Assembly (NCBI RefSeq): GCF_025145845.1
Contig: NZ_CP102253.1
Coordinates: 3,720,001 to 3,784,000, forward strand
From: Alistipes shahii WAL 8301
Lineage (GTDB): Bacteria; Bacteroidota; Bacteroidia; Bacteroidales; Rikenellaceae
DNA: 64,000 nucleotides
Direction of reading: 5' to 3'
Numbering within the stretch: position 1 is the stretch's first letter; the number at the start of each line of letters is the position of its first letter. This document shows, one piece after another, positions 35,872 through 44,345 of this stretch. Under the pieces are notes generated by a model. It searched no databases. It had not been told where the DNA came from and saw nothing but the letters and a program-made list of their open reading frames with translations. The position numbers and the translations under genes are program-made.

Positions 35872-35921
35872 AGCGGAGCGGCCTTTGCCGACCGTCCCCG
35901 GATTGCAGAGATACGAATGCA

Positions 35922-35963
35922 CACGACAGAAGAGGCTTCCCGCGGGAAGCCTCTTCTGTCGTG
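35922..35963. terminator. Perfect 42-base palindrome between convergent genes
   Basis: CACGACAGAAGAGGCTTCCCG followed by its exact reverse complement, with no loop bases to spare. It lacks a long T-tract on either side (only TCTTCT in the stem), so it may terminate poorly or act as another structural signal; its position between the fmt and peroxiredoxin stops argues for termination in both directions. Confidence 0.65.
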
Positions 35964-35976
35964 CAATGCAGGGGCG

Positions 35977-36669
35977 TCATACCTTCTCGCCGAGTTTCCG
36001 TCCGATCTCCTCTTTCGGCAGCGGTTTGGTGCAGAAAAACCAGTCGTAGCACTTCGCCCCTTCGGGAACCTTCTCCTGATCGTCGCCCTTCATCGGCACG
36101 ATCACCTCGTCGCCCGGACGCCAGTCGGCGGGCAGCGCGATGCCGAAGGCATCGATGGTCTGCAAGCCCACCAAAACCCGCCTGATCTCGTCGAAATTGC
36201 GGCCCAGAGCCAGCGGATAGTAGATCATCGCCCGCAGCACGCCCTTCGGGTCGACGAAGAACACGGCGCGCACGGCGGCGGTCTGGCTCTCGCCGGGCTG
36301 GATCATGCCGTAGAGCGACGCCACTTTCATCGCAACGTCGTCGATGATCGGGAACCCGACCTTCACATCCTTCATGCCCTTGTACTCGATCTTCTCGCGG
36401 ATGGTCTTGAGCCATGCGATATGGCTGTTGCGGCTGTCGACCGACAGGCCGACCAGTTCGCAGTTCAACGCCCGGAACTCCTCGGTACGCGCCCCGAAAG
36501 TGAGTATTTCGGTGGTGCAGATCGGGGTGAAATCGGCAGGGTGGCTGAAAAGAATCACCCATTTGCCCTTGTAATCGTCCGGGAAGCTGATCTTCCCCTT
36601 GGTGGTCATGGCCTCGAATGCCGGAACCGGCTCGCCGAGCCGCGGCATCTGCTGTTCGTTCTTTTCCAT
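35977..36669 (-). CDS. Peroxiredoxin, Prx6-type with C-terminal cysteines
   Basis: 230 residues, reduces hydrogen peroxide and alkyl hydroperoxides. The peroxidatic Cys lies in SHPADFTPICTTE (about residue 50). The long C-terminal half and a CYDWFFC motif (about residues 212-218) resemble archaeal and Bacteroidetes Prx6-type enzymes in which C-terminal cysteines can resolve the sulfenic acid. The gene is monocistronic. A GTG or internal ATG (residue 8) start is possible but the first ATG is well spaced. Confidence 0.9.
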   Translation of the reverse strand: MEKNEQQMPRLGEPVPAFEAMTTKGKISFPDDYKGKWVILFSHPADFTPICTTEILTFGARTEEFRALNCELVGLSVDSRNSHIAWLKTIREKIEYKGMKDVKVGFPIIDDVAMKVASLYGMIQPGESQTAAVRAVFFVDPKGVLRAMIYYPLALGRNFDEIRRVLVGLQTIDAFGIALPADWRPGDEVIVPMKGDDQEKVPEGAKCYDWFFCTKPLPKEEIGRKLGEKV

Positions 36670-36887
36670 AAATCGGAGTTTTTAAAAGTTTATACCCGGA
36701 CATGCAAAGTCGATGCCCTGCCGGAATTCATTTTCCAAGATACGGAATTTGCCGGTACGTTATCCGCCGATTTCCCGCCGCACACGGAAGCGTATACACA
36801 AACGGCTTTTTCGGATAGGCGGACGGCATTTCCGGACTTCTGAATAAAATAAAAAGGCATCCGATTTCATTCCTCCGGAAAGATTTG

Positions 36888-36895
36888 TATATTTG
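36888..36895 (+). promoter_or_regulatory. Promoter-like -7 box in the 36.7-37.2 kb gap
   Basis: TATATTTG matches TAnnTTTG, but no open frame begins soon after. It could drive the structured region at 37.0 kb and the lipoprotein gene at 37214. Between 36670 and 36887 I see no gene. Confidence 0.4.
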
Positions 36896-36999
36896 CGTGA
36901 AGAACCCCTAAACCCGTAGCCTATGGTCAGATAACAAACCGAACACCATCCCGATCCAACCGCGCCGCGGCATTCCCGGCGCATACATATAAAAAGCGT

Positions 37000-37162
37000 T
37001 AGCTTTGCGTCTTTGCATATCGAAATCTGGAAAATTTCAAATTGTGGCAAAAGAAGTGAAGTTGATGCTCACGTCTATGGCGTGGGCTTCACTTTCTATT
37101 ATTGCCACAAGGTATTCCAGAACCTCGATATGCGATGATAAAAGTTATGTCCCACGTTTTTT
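37000..37162 (+). ncRNA. Candidate structured RNA, rod-shaped fold
   Basis: A -7-like TAGCTTTG (37000-37007) is followed by nested complementary arms: GCATATCG (37015-37022) with CGATATGC (37126-37133); TCTGGAA (37026-37032) with TTCCAGA (37115-37121); TTGTGGCAA (37042-37050) with TTGCCACAA (37102-37110); AGTGAA (37055-37060) with TTCACT (37088-37093); GCTCACG (37067-37073) with CGTGGGC (37081-37087). Together they make one long bulged rod of about 119 bases. CGTGGG (37081-37086) could alternatively pair with CCCACG (37151-37156), directly before TTTTTT. A 6S-like RNA (for example the Bacteroidales-1 class) or a leader regulating the next gene are both possible; I cannot decide by eye. Confidence 0.6.
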
Positions 37163-37213
37163 ATGTACCTAACCCAACCCAGCCGCAGGGACACGGCACA
37201 TATTCACCATACA

Positions 37214-37609
37214 ATGAAATATTTCGGAATATTCCTGTGCTCATCTCTTTTGATGACCTCCTGCGCCACCGTTTTTTGCGGATCGAAAGCAAAAGTGACC
37301 TTCGACAGCGACATCGCAGAAAAAGCGACCCTTACGATCGACGGCCGCAAATACACCAATGTCACTTTCCCCTACACGACCAAAATCAGACGCGGTTTCG
37401 ACGAAACGGTCGTCAAAGCCGAATCGCCTGCCTATACAACGGAAACGGTTATCATCAACAAAAGTTTCAACGCCGTATCGGTCATCAATCTGCTGAACAT
37501 ACTCGGATGGGGAATAGACGCTGCGACCGGAGCCATGACCAAACCGGAATTCAAATTCTATCAGATTGACTTTCAGCCGAAAGAAGAAAAATCCATAAAA
37601 CAAGATTAA
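37214..37609 (+). CDS. Small PEGA-like lipoprotein
   Basis: 131 residues from the ATG at 37214, chosen because a lipoprotein signal follows (MKYFGIFLCSSLLMTSC, Cys 17). The body has the pattern CATVFCGSKAKVTFDS, then a short beta-sandwich-like stretch (ATLTIDGRKYTNVTFPYTTKI) that resembles PEGA-type domains, and a hydrophobic glycine-rich segment SVINLLNILGWGIDAATGA near the end. Family members are small surface or periplasmic lipoproteins of unknown role. GC content is visibly lower than in the flanking genes, which may indicate recent acquisition. Confidence 0.7.
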   Translation: MKYFGIFLCSSLLMTSCATVFCGSKAKVTFDSDIAEKATLTIDGRKYTNVTFPYTTKIRRGFDETVVKAESPAYTTETVIINKSFNAVSVINLLNILGWGIDAATGAMTKPEFKFYQIDFQPKEEKSIKQD

Positions 37610-37663
37610 AAACAACGAATACAATCTACATGAAAAGCAATGGATGATTTGTAATATCAAAGA

Positions 37664-37690
37664 GAGGCGCCCCCGCAACGGGGGCGCCTC
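37664..37690. terminator. Bidirectional terminator, 12-bp GC stem
   Basis: GAGGCGCCCCCG / CGGGGGCGCCTC with loop CAA between convergent genes; the T-tract on the plus side is CTTCTTC, on the minus side weak. Confidence 0.75.
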
Positions 37691-37715
37691 CTTCTTCATA
37701 AAATATGTCACTGAA

Positions 37716-38258
37716 TCACCGCTTGCGGATTATCTCGCCGCCGTGGCGGATGGCCTCCTCGTTGGCCGGAAGCATTTTCCACGCGCGCTCGGGAAGCGAC
37801 TTTTTCAGACCCACCATCACGTTCTCCATCGCGACCACGGGGCGCACCTTGAGGTAACCGCCCAGGATCATCGTGTTGAACAGTTTGGCCTGACCCATCT
37901 TCGCACACTCGGCCGTGGCGTCGATCGCATAGACTTCGATGTCCTTGCGCACGGGGTGCCGCGTGATGCCGTTCGTGTCGTAGATCAGCACGCCGCCCGG
38001 CTTGACCATCGGCTCGAATTTCTCCATCGACTGCTGGTTCAGGATGATCGCCGTGTCGAATTCATGGGCGATAGGCGACGAAATCTTCCGGTCGGAGAGA
38101 ATCACCGTCACGTTGGCCGTGCCGCCGCGCATCTCGGGACCGTAGGAGGGCATCCACGTCACCTCGAAATCCTGCATCACCCCCGAGTAAGCCAGAATCT
38201 TACCCATCGAGAGGACGCCCTGTCCTCCGAATCCTGCAATTATCAACGTCTCTTTCAT
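37716..38258 (-). CDS. korC: 2-oxoacid:ferredoxin oxidoreductase, gamma subunit
   Basis: 180 residues, the gamma (catalytic CoA-side) domain of 2-oxoglutarate/2-oxoacid ferredoxin oxidoreductase, starting at the typical KETLIIAGFGGQGVLSMGK. PSYGPEMRGGTANVTVILSD is the second conserved block. I start at 38256-38258; the extension upstream runs into korB. It is the last gene of the korDABC run and 4 bases after korB. The complex links 2-oxoacid decarboxylation (or reductive carboxylation) to ferredoxin. Confidence 0.92.
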   Translation of the reverse strand: MKETLIIAGFGGQGVLSMGKILAYSGVMQDFEVTWMPSYGPEMRGGTANVTVILSDRKISSPIAHEFDTAIILNQQSMEKFEPMVKPGGVLIYDTNGITRHPVRKDIEVYAIDATAECAKMGQAKLFNTMILGGYLKVRPVVAMENVMVGLKKSLPERAWKMLPANEEAIRHGGEIIRKR

Positions 38259-38262
38259 AGCG

Positions 38263-39030
<768 letters not shown>

Positions 39031-39036
39031 CGTCTT

Positions 39037-40131
39037 CTACTTTTTAATCAGTTTTTCCTTGAGCGCGTCGAGCACTTCGTCCGGGTTGAACATCATGCCG
39101 CCCTGACGCCCGTAATGCTCGACCGGGGCCTTGCCGTTGACGGCCAGCCGCACGTCCTCGACCATCTGCCCGGCGTTGAGTTCCGCCGAGAGGAATCCCT
39201 TGACGCCCCGCGCGGCCATCTCGGCAAGCTGCTTCTTGGGGAAAGGGTAGAGGGTGATCGGACGCAGCAGGCCGACTTTCAGCCCCTCGGCGCGAGCCAT
39301 TTCGACCGTCGCCGAGCAGATGCGGGCCGACGAACCGAAGGCCACGATCACGTAGTCGGCGTCGTCGCACTCGATGGCTTCGTAACGCACCTCGTTCTCT
39401 TCCAGCGCCTTGTATTTCTCCTGCAACCGTTTGTTGATGACTTCCATCTTCTCCGACTGCAATTCGAGCGAAGTCACGATGTTGCGCGCGCGGCCGGCGG
39501 GTTTGCCCTGCGCGGCCCACGCGCCGCACTCGGCTTTCAGCTCCTCGTCGGTCTTGCGCGGACGCTGGGGTGCGAGCACCACCTTCTCCATCATCTGACC
39601 GATGGCGCCGTCGGCGAGGATCAGCGCCGGATTGCGGTATTTGAACGCGAGGTCGAACGCCTCGAACACATGGTCGTGCATCTCCTGCACCGAGTTGGGA
39701 GCCAGCACGATCATGTGGAAATCGCCGTGGCCGCCGCCTTTGCAGGCCTGGAAATAGTCGCCCTGCGAAGGCTGGATCGTACCCAGGCCCGGGCCGCCGC
39801 GCTGGCAATTGACGATCAGGCAGGGCAGCTCGGCGCCCGCCAGGTAGCTCAACCCCTCGGACATCAGGCTGATGCCGGGGCTGGACGAGGAGGTCATCAC
39901 CCGTTTTCCGGTCGATGCGCCGCCGTAGACCATGTTGATCGAAGAGATCTCCGACTCGGCCTGCAAAACGACCATGCCCGTGGTCTCCCACGGTTTGAGT
40001 TCCATGAGGGTCTCCATCACCTCCGACTGCGGAGTGATGGGGTATCCGAAATATCCGTCGCAACCGTAGCGAATGGCCGCATGGGCGATCACTTCGTTGC
40101 CTTTCATCAGTTTCACTTCATTCTCTGCCAT
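39037..40131 (-). CDS. korA: 2-oxoacid:ferredoxin oxidoreductase, alpha subunit
   Basis: 364 residues; the alpha subunit with the pyrimidine-binding part (KGNEVIAHAAIRYGCDGYFGYPITPQSEVMETL region; seen GYPITPQSEV) and a transketolase C-terminal-like domain (FGSSARICSATVEMARAEGLKVG shortened to SSARICSATVEMA). RGGPGLGTIQPSQGDYFQA fits the 2-oxoglutarate/isovalerate type rather than pyruvate enzymes. Substrate (2-oxoglutarate versus branched-chain oxoacids) is not settled. Confidence 0.93.
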   Translation of the reverse strand: MAENEVKLMKGNEVIAHAAIRYGCDGYFGYPITPQSEVMETLMELKPWETTGMVVLQAESEISSINMVYGGASTGKRVMTSSSSPGISLMSEGLSYLAGAELPCLIVNCQRGGPGLGTIQPSQGDYFQACKGGGHGDFHMIVLAPNSVQEMHDHVFEAFDLAFKYRNPALILADGAIGQMMEKVVLAPQRPRKTDEELKAECGAWAAQGKPAGRARNIVTSLELQSEKMEVINKRLQEKYKALEENEVRYEAIECDDADYVIVAFGSSARICSATVEMARAEGLKVGLLRPITLYPFPKKQLAEMAARGVKGFLSAELNAGQMVEDVRLAVNGKAPVEHYGRQGGMMFNPDEVLDALKEKLIKK

Positions 40132-40134
40132 AGC

Positions 40135-40362
40135 TTACTCGAATTTTTGACGATAAACCGTAATGCAGCTATCCGGACAAATCACCGCACAGGAGGCACA
40201 GCCCGTGCAGGAATCGGGATTGACCATCCACGCAACGGGATAACCTTTGCTGTTGACCTCCGCCGACAGCGCGAGCACGTCGCACGGACAGGCCGAAGCA
40301 CAGACCCCGCACCCCTTGCAGCGCTCCTTGTCGACAACGATTGTTCCTTTGATTTTTGCCAT
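40135..40362 (-). CDS. korD: 4Fe-4S ferredoxin subunit of the Kor complex
   Basis: 75 residues from the ATG at 40360-40362, holding two 4Fe-4S motifs: CKGCGVCASACPCDVL and CTGCASCAVICPDSC. It is the first gene of the operon, three bases before korA. It carries electrons from the oxidoreductase; the longer open frame upstream lacks similarity and crosses the promoter box. Confidence 0.92.
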   Translation of the reverse strand: MAKIKGTIVVDKERCKGCGVCASACPCDVLALSAEVNSKGYPVAWMVNPDSCTGCASCAVICPDSCITVYRQKFE

Positions 40363-40388
40363 AACGCCTAATATTGTTAAGTTGCTTA

Positions 40389-40396
40389 CAAATATA
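40389..40396 (-). promoter_or_regulatory. Promoter -7 box of the kor operon
   Basis: TATATTTG on the minus strand, 27 bases upstream of the ferredoxin start. Confidence 0.65.
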
Positions 40397-40637
40397 ATAA
40401 ATAATCGGATAAAAACGATTCGGATTGCAACATTTCTTTCGGCATAAACGACAAACAAAAAGCAGAAAATCCGCATGTTCCCGTGCGAACTCCCTGCATA
40501 CAAAACCGTTCGGCCGTCATCCGGCTTTCGGATCGGGACCGTATTTATTTCCGCCCCGCGTCCCGGGCGTACGGCACCGAACGGGGAGCTGCCGGCAATC
40601 CGGCCCAGAGGCGGTTCGGGATTCCGCAAGTTTCCCG
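40397..40637. other. Intergenic region with no recognised feature
   Basis: Between the kor promoter and the terminator of the DUF1015 gene I find no gene, repeat or RNA motif. The right half is GC-rich with short stop-limited frames on both strands. Confidence 0.5.
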
Positions 40638-40666
40638 CAAAAAAAGAGCCGCCCGCAGGCGGCCCT
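40638..40666 (-). terminator. Terminator of the serC-serA-DUF1015 run
   Basis: The stem GAGCCGCC / GGCGGCCCTC (one bulge) is followed on the minus strand by seven T, 7 bases past the DUF1015 stop. Confidence 0.85.
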
Positions 40667-40672
40667 CGTCGA

Positions 40673-41920
40673 TTATTTTTCGTCGAACGAGTGGATCACC
40701 ACTCCCGACCGCAGTTTGGGTTCGAACCACGTGGTCTTCGGCGGCATGATGTTGCCCGTGTCGGCAATGTTGATCAGCTGCTGCATCGAGACGGGGTAGA
40801 GGGCGAACGCCGCCTTCATCTCCCCGCTGTCCACACGGCGTTTCAACTCGCCCAGACCGCGGATGCCGCCCACGAAGTCGATCCGCTTCGAGGTGCGCAG
40901 ATCCTTGATGTCCAGAATCCGGTCCAGCACCAGATTCGACAGCACCGTAACGTCCAGCACGCCGATCGGGTCGTTGTCGTCATAGGTGCCCGGCCGGGCC
41001 GTCAGGCTGTACCAGCGGCCGTCGAGGTACATCGAAAAATTGTGCAGCGCCGCGGGGCGGTACTCCTCCGTCCCCTTGTCCTCAACGACAAACGACTCGT
41101 TGAGTTTTTCGAGAAGTTCGGCAGGCGTCAGGCCGTTCAGATCCTTCACCACGCGGTTGTAGTCGATGATGCGGAGCTGGCCCGCCGGGAAGGTCACGGC
41201 CAGGAAATAGCAGTACTCCTCGCAGCCCGTGTGGTTCGGATTCTTCGCGCGGCACTCCTGTCCCACGCGCGCCGCGGCGGCCGTGCGGTGGTGTCCGTCG
41301 GCGACGTAGAGCGCCGGGATGCCCGCGAAAATCTCCGTGATACGGTCGTTGGTCTTCCGGTCGCGGATCACCCACAACTGGTGCCCGAAGCCGTCGGCAG
41401 CCGTGAAATCGTACTCCGGGGCGTTGTTTTTCACCACGTCGGCGACGATGGCGTCGATCTCGGCATCGTCGGGATAGGCGAAGAACACCGGCTCGATGTT
41501 GGCCTTCTGGTTGCGGACGTGGATCATGCGGTCCTCCTCCTTGTCGGGACGCGTCAGCTCGTGCTTCTTGATCGCCCCCGAGAGATAGTCCTCGAAATGG
41601 CAGCACATCGCCAGACCGTACTGCGTGCGGCCCTCCATCGTCTGCGCATATATATAGTAGTACTCCTCGGGGTCCTGCCGCAGCCAGCCTTCGGACTGCC
41701 AGCGGCGGAAATTCTCGACCGCCTTGTCGTAGACGGGCTGCGAATGCTCGTCGGCGATGGGGTCGAAGTCGATCTCGGGCTTGATGATGTGCAGCAGCGA
41801 ACGCTCCGTGGCTTCGGCCTTCGCCTCGGCGGAGTTGAGTACGTCGTAGGGGCGCGAAGCCACCTCGGAGGCATGCTCCTTCGGGGGACGGACTGCGCGG
41901 AAAGGTTTTATTCTAACCAT
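40673..41920 (-). CDS. DUF1015-family protein, serine-pathway partner
   Basis: 415 residues, full length for DUF1015. Family hallmarks are IKPFRAVRPPKEHASEVASRPYDV near the start (shortened: FRAVRPPKEHASEVASRPYD), YYYIYAQTMEGRTQYGL, and the likely active-site stretch ALYVADGHHRTAAAARV. It follows serA by 79 bases and belongs to the serC-serA group. No classical SerB phosphatase is seen here, and I recall genetic work linking DUF1015 to the phosphoserine phosphatase step; I have not verified it. Function is inferred from context. Confidence 0.85.
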   Translation of the reverse strand: MVRIKPFRAVRPPKEHASEVASRPYDVLNSAEAKAEATERSLLHIIKPEIDFDPIADEHSQPVYDKAVENFRRWQSEGWLRQDPEEYYYIYAQTMEGRTQYGLAMCCHFEDYLSGAIKKHELTRPDKEEDRMIHVRNQKANIEPVFFAYPDDAEIDAIVADVVKNNAPEYDFTAADGFGHQLWVIRDRKTNDRITEIFAGIPALYVADGHHRTAAAARVGQECRAKNPNHTGCEEYCYFLAVTFPAGQLRIIDYNRVVKDLNGLTPAELLEKLNESFVVEDKGTEEYRPAALHNFSMYLDGRWYSLTARPGTYDDNDPIGVLDVTVLSNLVLDRILDIKDLRTSKRIDFVGGIRGLGELKRRVDSGEMKAAFALYPVSMQQLINIADTGNIMPPKTTWFEPKLRSGVVIHSFDEK

Positions 41921-41943
41921 AATGCATCGGTTGTTTTAAGGCG

Positions 41944-41980
41944 AAAAAGCGGGTCCGTCATATGAGATATGCGCACCCGC
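41944..41980 (-). terminator. Terminator-like hairpin after serA
   Basis: GCGGGT (41949-41954) pairs with ACCCGC (41975-41980), with a second inner stem ATAT/ATAT, and the minus strand then reads TTTTT. It lies between serA and the DUF1015 gene, so it could lower downstream expression. Confidence 0.6.
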
Positions 41981-41999
41981 CTTTTCGCACGGTTGGTTT

Positions 42000-42923
42000 C
42001 TATTTGTTGACCTGGAAACGGGTGTTGCCGTTCTTCAGAAAATCGACGATCTGGTTGGCGGCGGCGAGTCCCGCGTTGACATTGGCCTCGGCGGTCTCGG
42101 CGCCCATCTTCTTCGCCGTGGCGAAAACCCGTTTGCCGAACTTCTCGTCCAGCTCGGCCTGATTGCCGGCGGCGATGTCGGTGATGTATTTCAGGTCCTC
42201 GCGTTCGGTCATAGCGCGCGCGACGCCCTCCTCGTCGATCACCTCCTTGCGGGCGGTGTTGACCAGCGTCGCGCCCTTGGGCATCGACATCATCAGGTCG
42301 TAGCCGATCGAGCCTTTGGTCTGGGCCGTGGCGGGAATGTGCAGCGAAAGGAAGTCGGAAACCCGGTAAAGCTCCTCGACCGAAGCCACTTTCTTCACGC
42401 CGTCGGCCTCGAAGACCGCCCCGTCGGCGATGAACGGATCGTAGGCGACGACATTCATGCCCAACGCCTTGCCCTTGCGGCCCACCAGTCTGCCGACGTT
42501 GCCGTAGGCGTGGATGCCGAGGGTTTTGCCCTGGAGTTCCGTACCCGTACCCGGCGTGAAGCGGTTGCGCGACATGAAGATCATCATGGCCAGCGCCAGT
42601 TCGGCCACGGCATTGGAGTTCTGACCCGGGGTGTTCATCACCACGATGCCCCGCGCCGAAGCCGCCGCAAGGTCCACGTTGTCGTAACCCGCGCCGGCGC
42701 GGACCACGATCTTCAGGTTTTTCGCCGCGGCGATGACCTCGGCGGTCACCTTGTCGCTGCGGACGATCAGCGCGTCGACGTCGGCCACGGCTTCGAGCAG
42801 CTGGCCCTTGTCGGTGTATTTTTCGAGCAGCGCCAGTTCGTATCCGGCGTCCTCGACGATCTTACGGATTCCGTCCACGGCCTTTTTGGCGAAGGGTTTT
42901 TCCGTTGCAACCAGTATCTTCAT
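42000..42923 (-). CDS. serA: D-3-phosphoglycerate dehydrogenase, short form
   Basis: 307 residues from the ATG at 42921-42923; the first step of serine synthesis. Substrate region VVRAGAGYDNVDLAAA and catalytic Arg (VNTARKEVID) are present. Two positions differ from the usual enzyme: the nucleotide motif reads IHAYGNVGRLVG (Ala for the first Gly), and the usual catalytic His (PHIGAST) is replaced by Lys in ATAKKMGAETAEAN, as in the so-called type K enzymes of Bacteroidetes and Entamoeba. No C-terminal ACT domain, so no serine feedback site is visible. It follows serC. Confidence 0.92.
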   Translation of the reverse strand: MKILVATEKPFAKKAVDGIRKIVEDAGYELALLEKYTDKGQLLEAVADVDALIVRSDKVTAEVIAAAKNLKIVVRAGAGYDNVDLAAASARGIVVMNTPGQNSNAVAELALAMMIFMSRNRFTPGTGTELQGKTLGIHAYGNVGRLVGRKGKALGMNVVAYDPFIADGAVFEADGVKKVASVEELYRVSDFLSLHIPATAQTKGSIGYDLMMSMPKGATLVNTARKEVIDEEGVARAMTEREDLKYITDIAAGNQAELDEKFGKRVFATAKKMGAETAEANVNAGLAAANQIVDFLKNGNTRFQVNK

Positions 42924-43006
42924 AGTTTCGATCAATGACGTGAAATAAATATCCTGTTCTTTTTTTGTCTCCCGCATCAGCGGGACGATGGTCGGACACA
43001 TCGGAG

Positions 43007-44080
43007 CTATTTCTTATGCGCCTCGGCGAACTCCTGCATGCAGGCCACCAGCGCCTCGACGCTCTCCTTGGGCAGGGCGTTGTAGCACGACGCGCGGAAG
43101 CCGCCCACCAGACGGTGGCCCTTGATGCCGACCATGCCGCGGCTCTTGGCGAACTCCATAAACTCGGGAGCCAGCTCCTCGCAGCCCTCGGCCATCACGA
43201 AGCAGATGTTCATCAGCGAACGGTCCTCCTTCTCGACCGTACCGCGGAAGAGCGGGTTGCGGTCGATCTCGTCGTAGAGCAGCGCGGCCTTCTCCTTGTT
43301 GCGGCGGTAGATTTCGTCGACGCCGCCGATCGACTTGAGCCACTTCAGGGTCTCCTTCAGGACGTAGATCGGGAACACGGGAGGAGTGTTGAACATCGAG
43401 TTGTTCTCGACATGGGTCCTGAACGACATCATCGTCGGCAGGTCGCGGACGATCCTGTCCAGCATATCCTCGCGGATGATGGCGAACGCCACGCCCGCGG
43501 GAGCCAGGTTCTTCTGCGCGCCGCCGTAGATCATGGCGTATTTCGAAACGTCCACCGGGCGCGAGAGGATGTCCGAAGACATGTCGGCGATCAGGGGCAC
43601 GGGCGACGAGAGGTCCTCGTGGTACTCCGTGCCGTAGATCGTATTGTTCGAGGTGATATGCACATAGTCCAGGTCGGCGGGAATGGCGAACCCCTTGGGA
43701 ATATAGGTGAAGTTCCTGTCCTCGGACGAAGCCAGCACCTCCACTTCGCCGTAACGTTTCGCCTCCTTGATGGCCTTTTTGGCCCAGACACCCGTATTCA
43801 CATAACCGGCCTTCCTGCCCAGGAAGTTGGCGGGAATTTCATAGAAATAGGTACTTGCACCGCCCCCAAGATAGATGATCTTGTAGTTGTCGGGAATGTG
43901 GAGCAATTCGCGGAAAAGAACGTCGGCCTCGGCCATCACGTCGTCGAAATCCTTCGTCCGGTGCGAGATCGAAAGCAGCGAAAGACCCGATCCGTTGAAG
44001 TCGAGAATCGCCTTGGCCGCATTTTCGATGACCTCGTCCGCCAGAATGGAAGGTCCCGCATTGAAGTTGTGCTTTTTCAT
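43007..44080 (-). CDS. serC: Phosphoserine aminotransferase
   Basis: 357 residues of PLP-dependent class V aminotransferases; converts 3-phosphohydroxypyruvate and glutamate to phosphoserine. MKKHNFNAGPSILADEV is the typical SerC start; HRTKDFDDVMAEAD, the GGGAS loop (YLGGGASTYFYEIP) and the Schiff-base Lys in MIYGGAQKNLAPAG are visible. It heads the serine cluster, 83 bases before serA, under its own good promoter. Confidence 0.95.
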   Translation of the reverse strand: MKKHNFNAGPSILADEVIENAAKAILDFNGSGLSLLSISHRTKDFDDVMAEADVLFRELLHIPDNYKIIYLGGGASTYFYEIPANFLGRKAGYVNTGVWAKKAIKEAKRYGEVEVLASSEDRNFTYIPKGFAIPADLDYVHITSNNTIYGTEYHEDLSSPVPLIADMSSDILSRPVDVSKYAMIYGGAQKNLAPAGVAFAIIREDMLDRIVRDLPTMMSFRTHVENNSMFNTPPVFPIYVLKETLKWLKSIGGVDEIYRRNKEKAALLYDEIDRNPLFRGTVEKEDRSLMNICFVMAEGCEELAPEFMEFAKSRGMVGIKGHRLVGGFRASCYNALPKESVEALVACMQEFAEAHKK

Positions 44081-44134
44081 AATAATTCGTATGTGATTTG
44101 AATGATCTGACTCTTAACTGTTAGTTTGCTAACA

Positions 44135-44167
44135 CAAATATAAATAAAAAAATTTCAGAAATACAAA
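44135..44167 (-). promoter_or_regulatory. Promoter of the serC-serA cluster
   Basis: On the minus strand TTTG (44164-44167) and TATATTTG (44135-44142) are spaced 21 bases; the start codon is 55 bases downstream. Confidence 0.75.
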
Positions 44168-44254
44168 GATAGCCAAATAAATTTCACTCCGCAGGAAGAA
44201 CGCCCCTCTTTTCGGATTGTTTTTGTTAATTTTACCGGGAACAAACCCCGGCTC

Positions 44255-44320
44255 GGACAGGCTGCGCCCCGGCAAAATGCAAGTAAACTTGCTTTTGCGC
44301 TCGGCTTGCACTATCTTTGC
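44255..44320 (+). promoter_or_regulatory. Promoter module, copy 2 (before yicC)
   Basis: TTG (44289-44291), 20 bases, TATCTTTG (44312-44319). It matches the module at 32105-32170 over the full 66 bases. In this copy the -33 region sits in a dyad, GCAAG-TAAA-CTTGC flanked by GCAAAA / TTTTGC (44272-44298), which may be an operator or the core of a repeated element. Confidence 0.75.
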
Positions 44321-44345
44321 CGAAAAATTACAAGTTCCCGTACAC

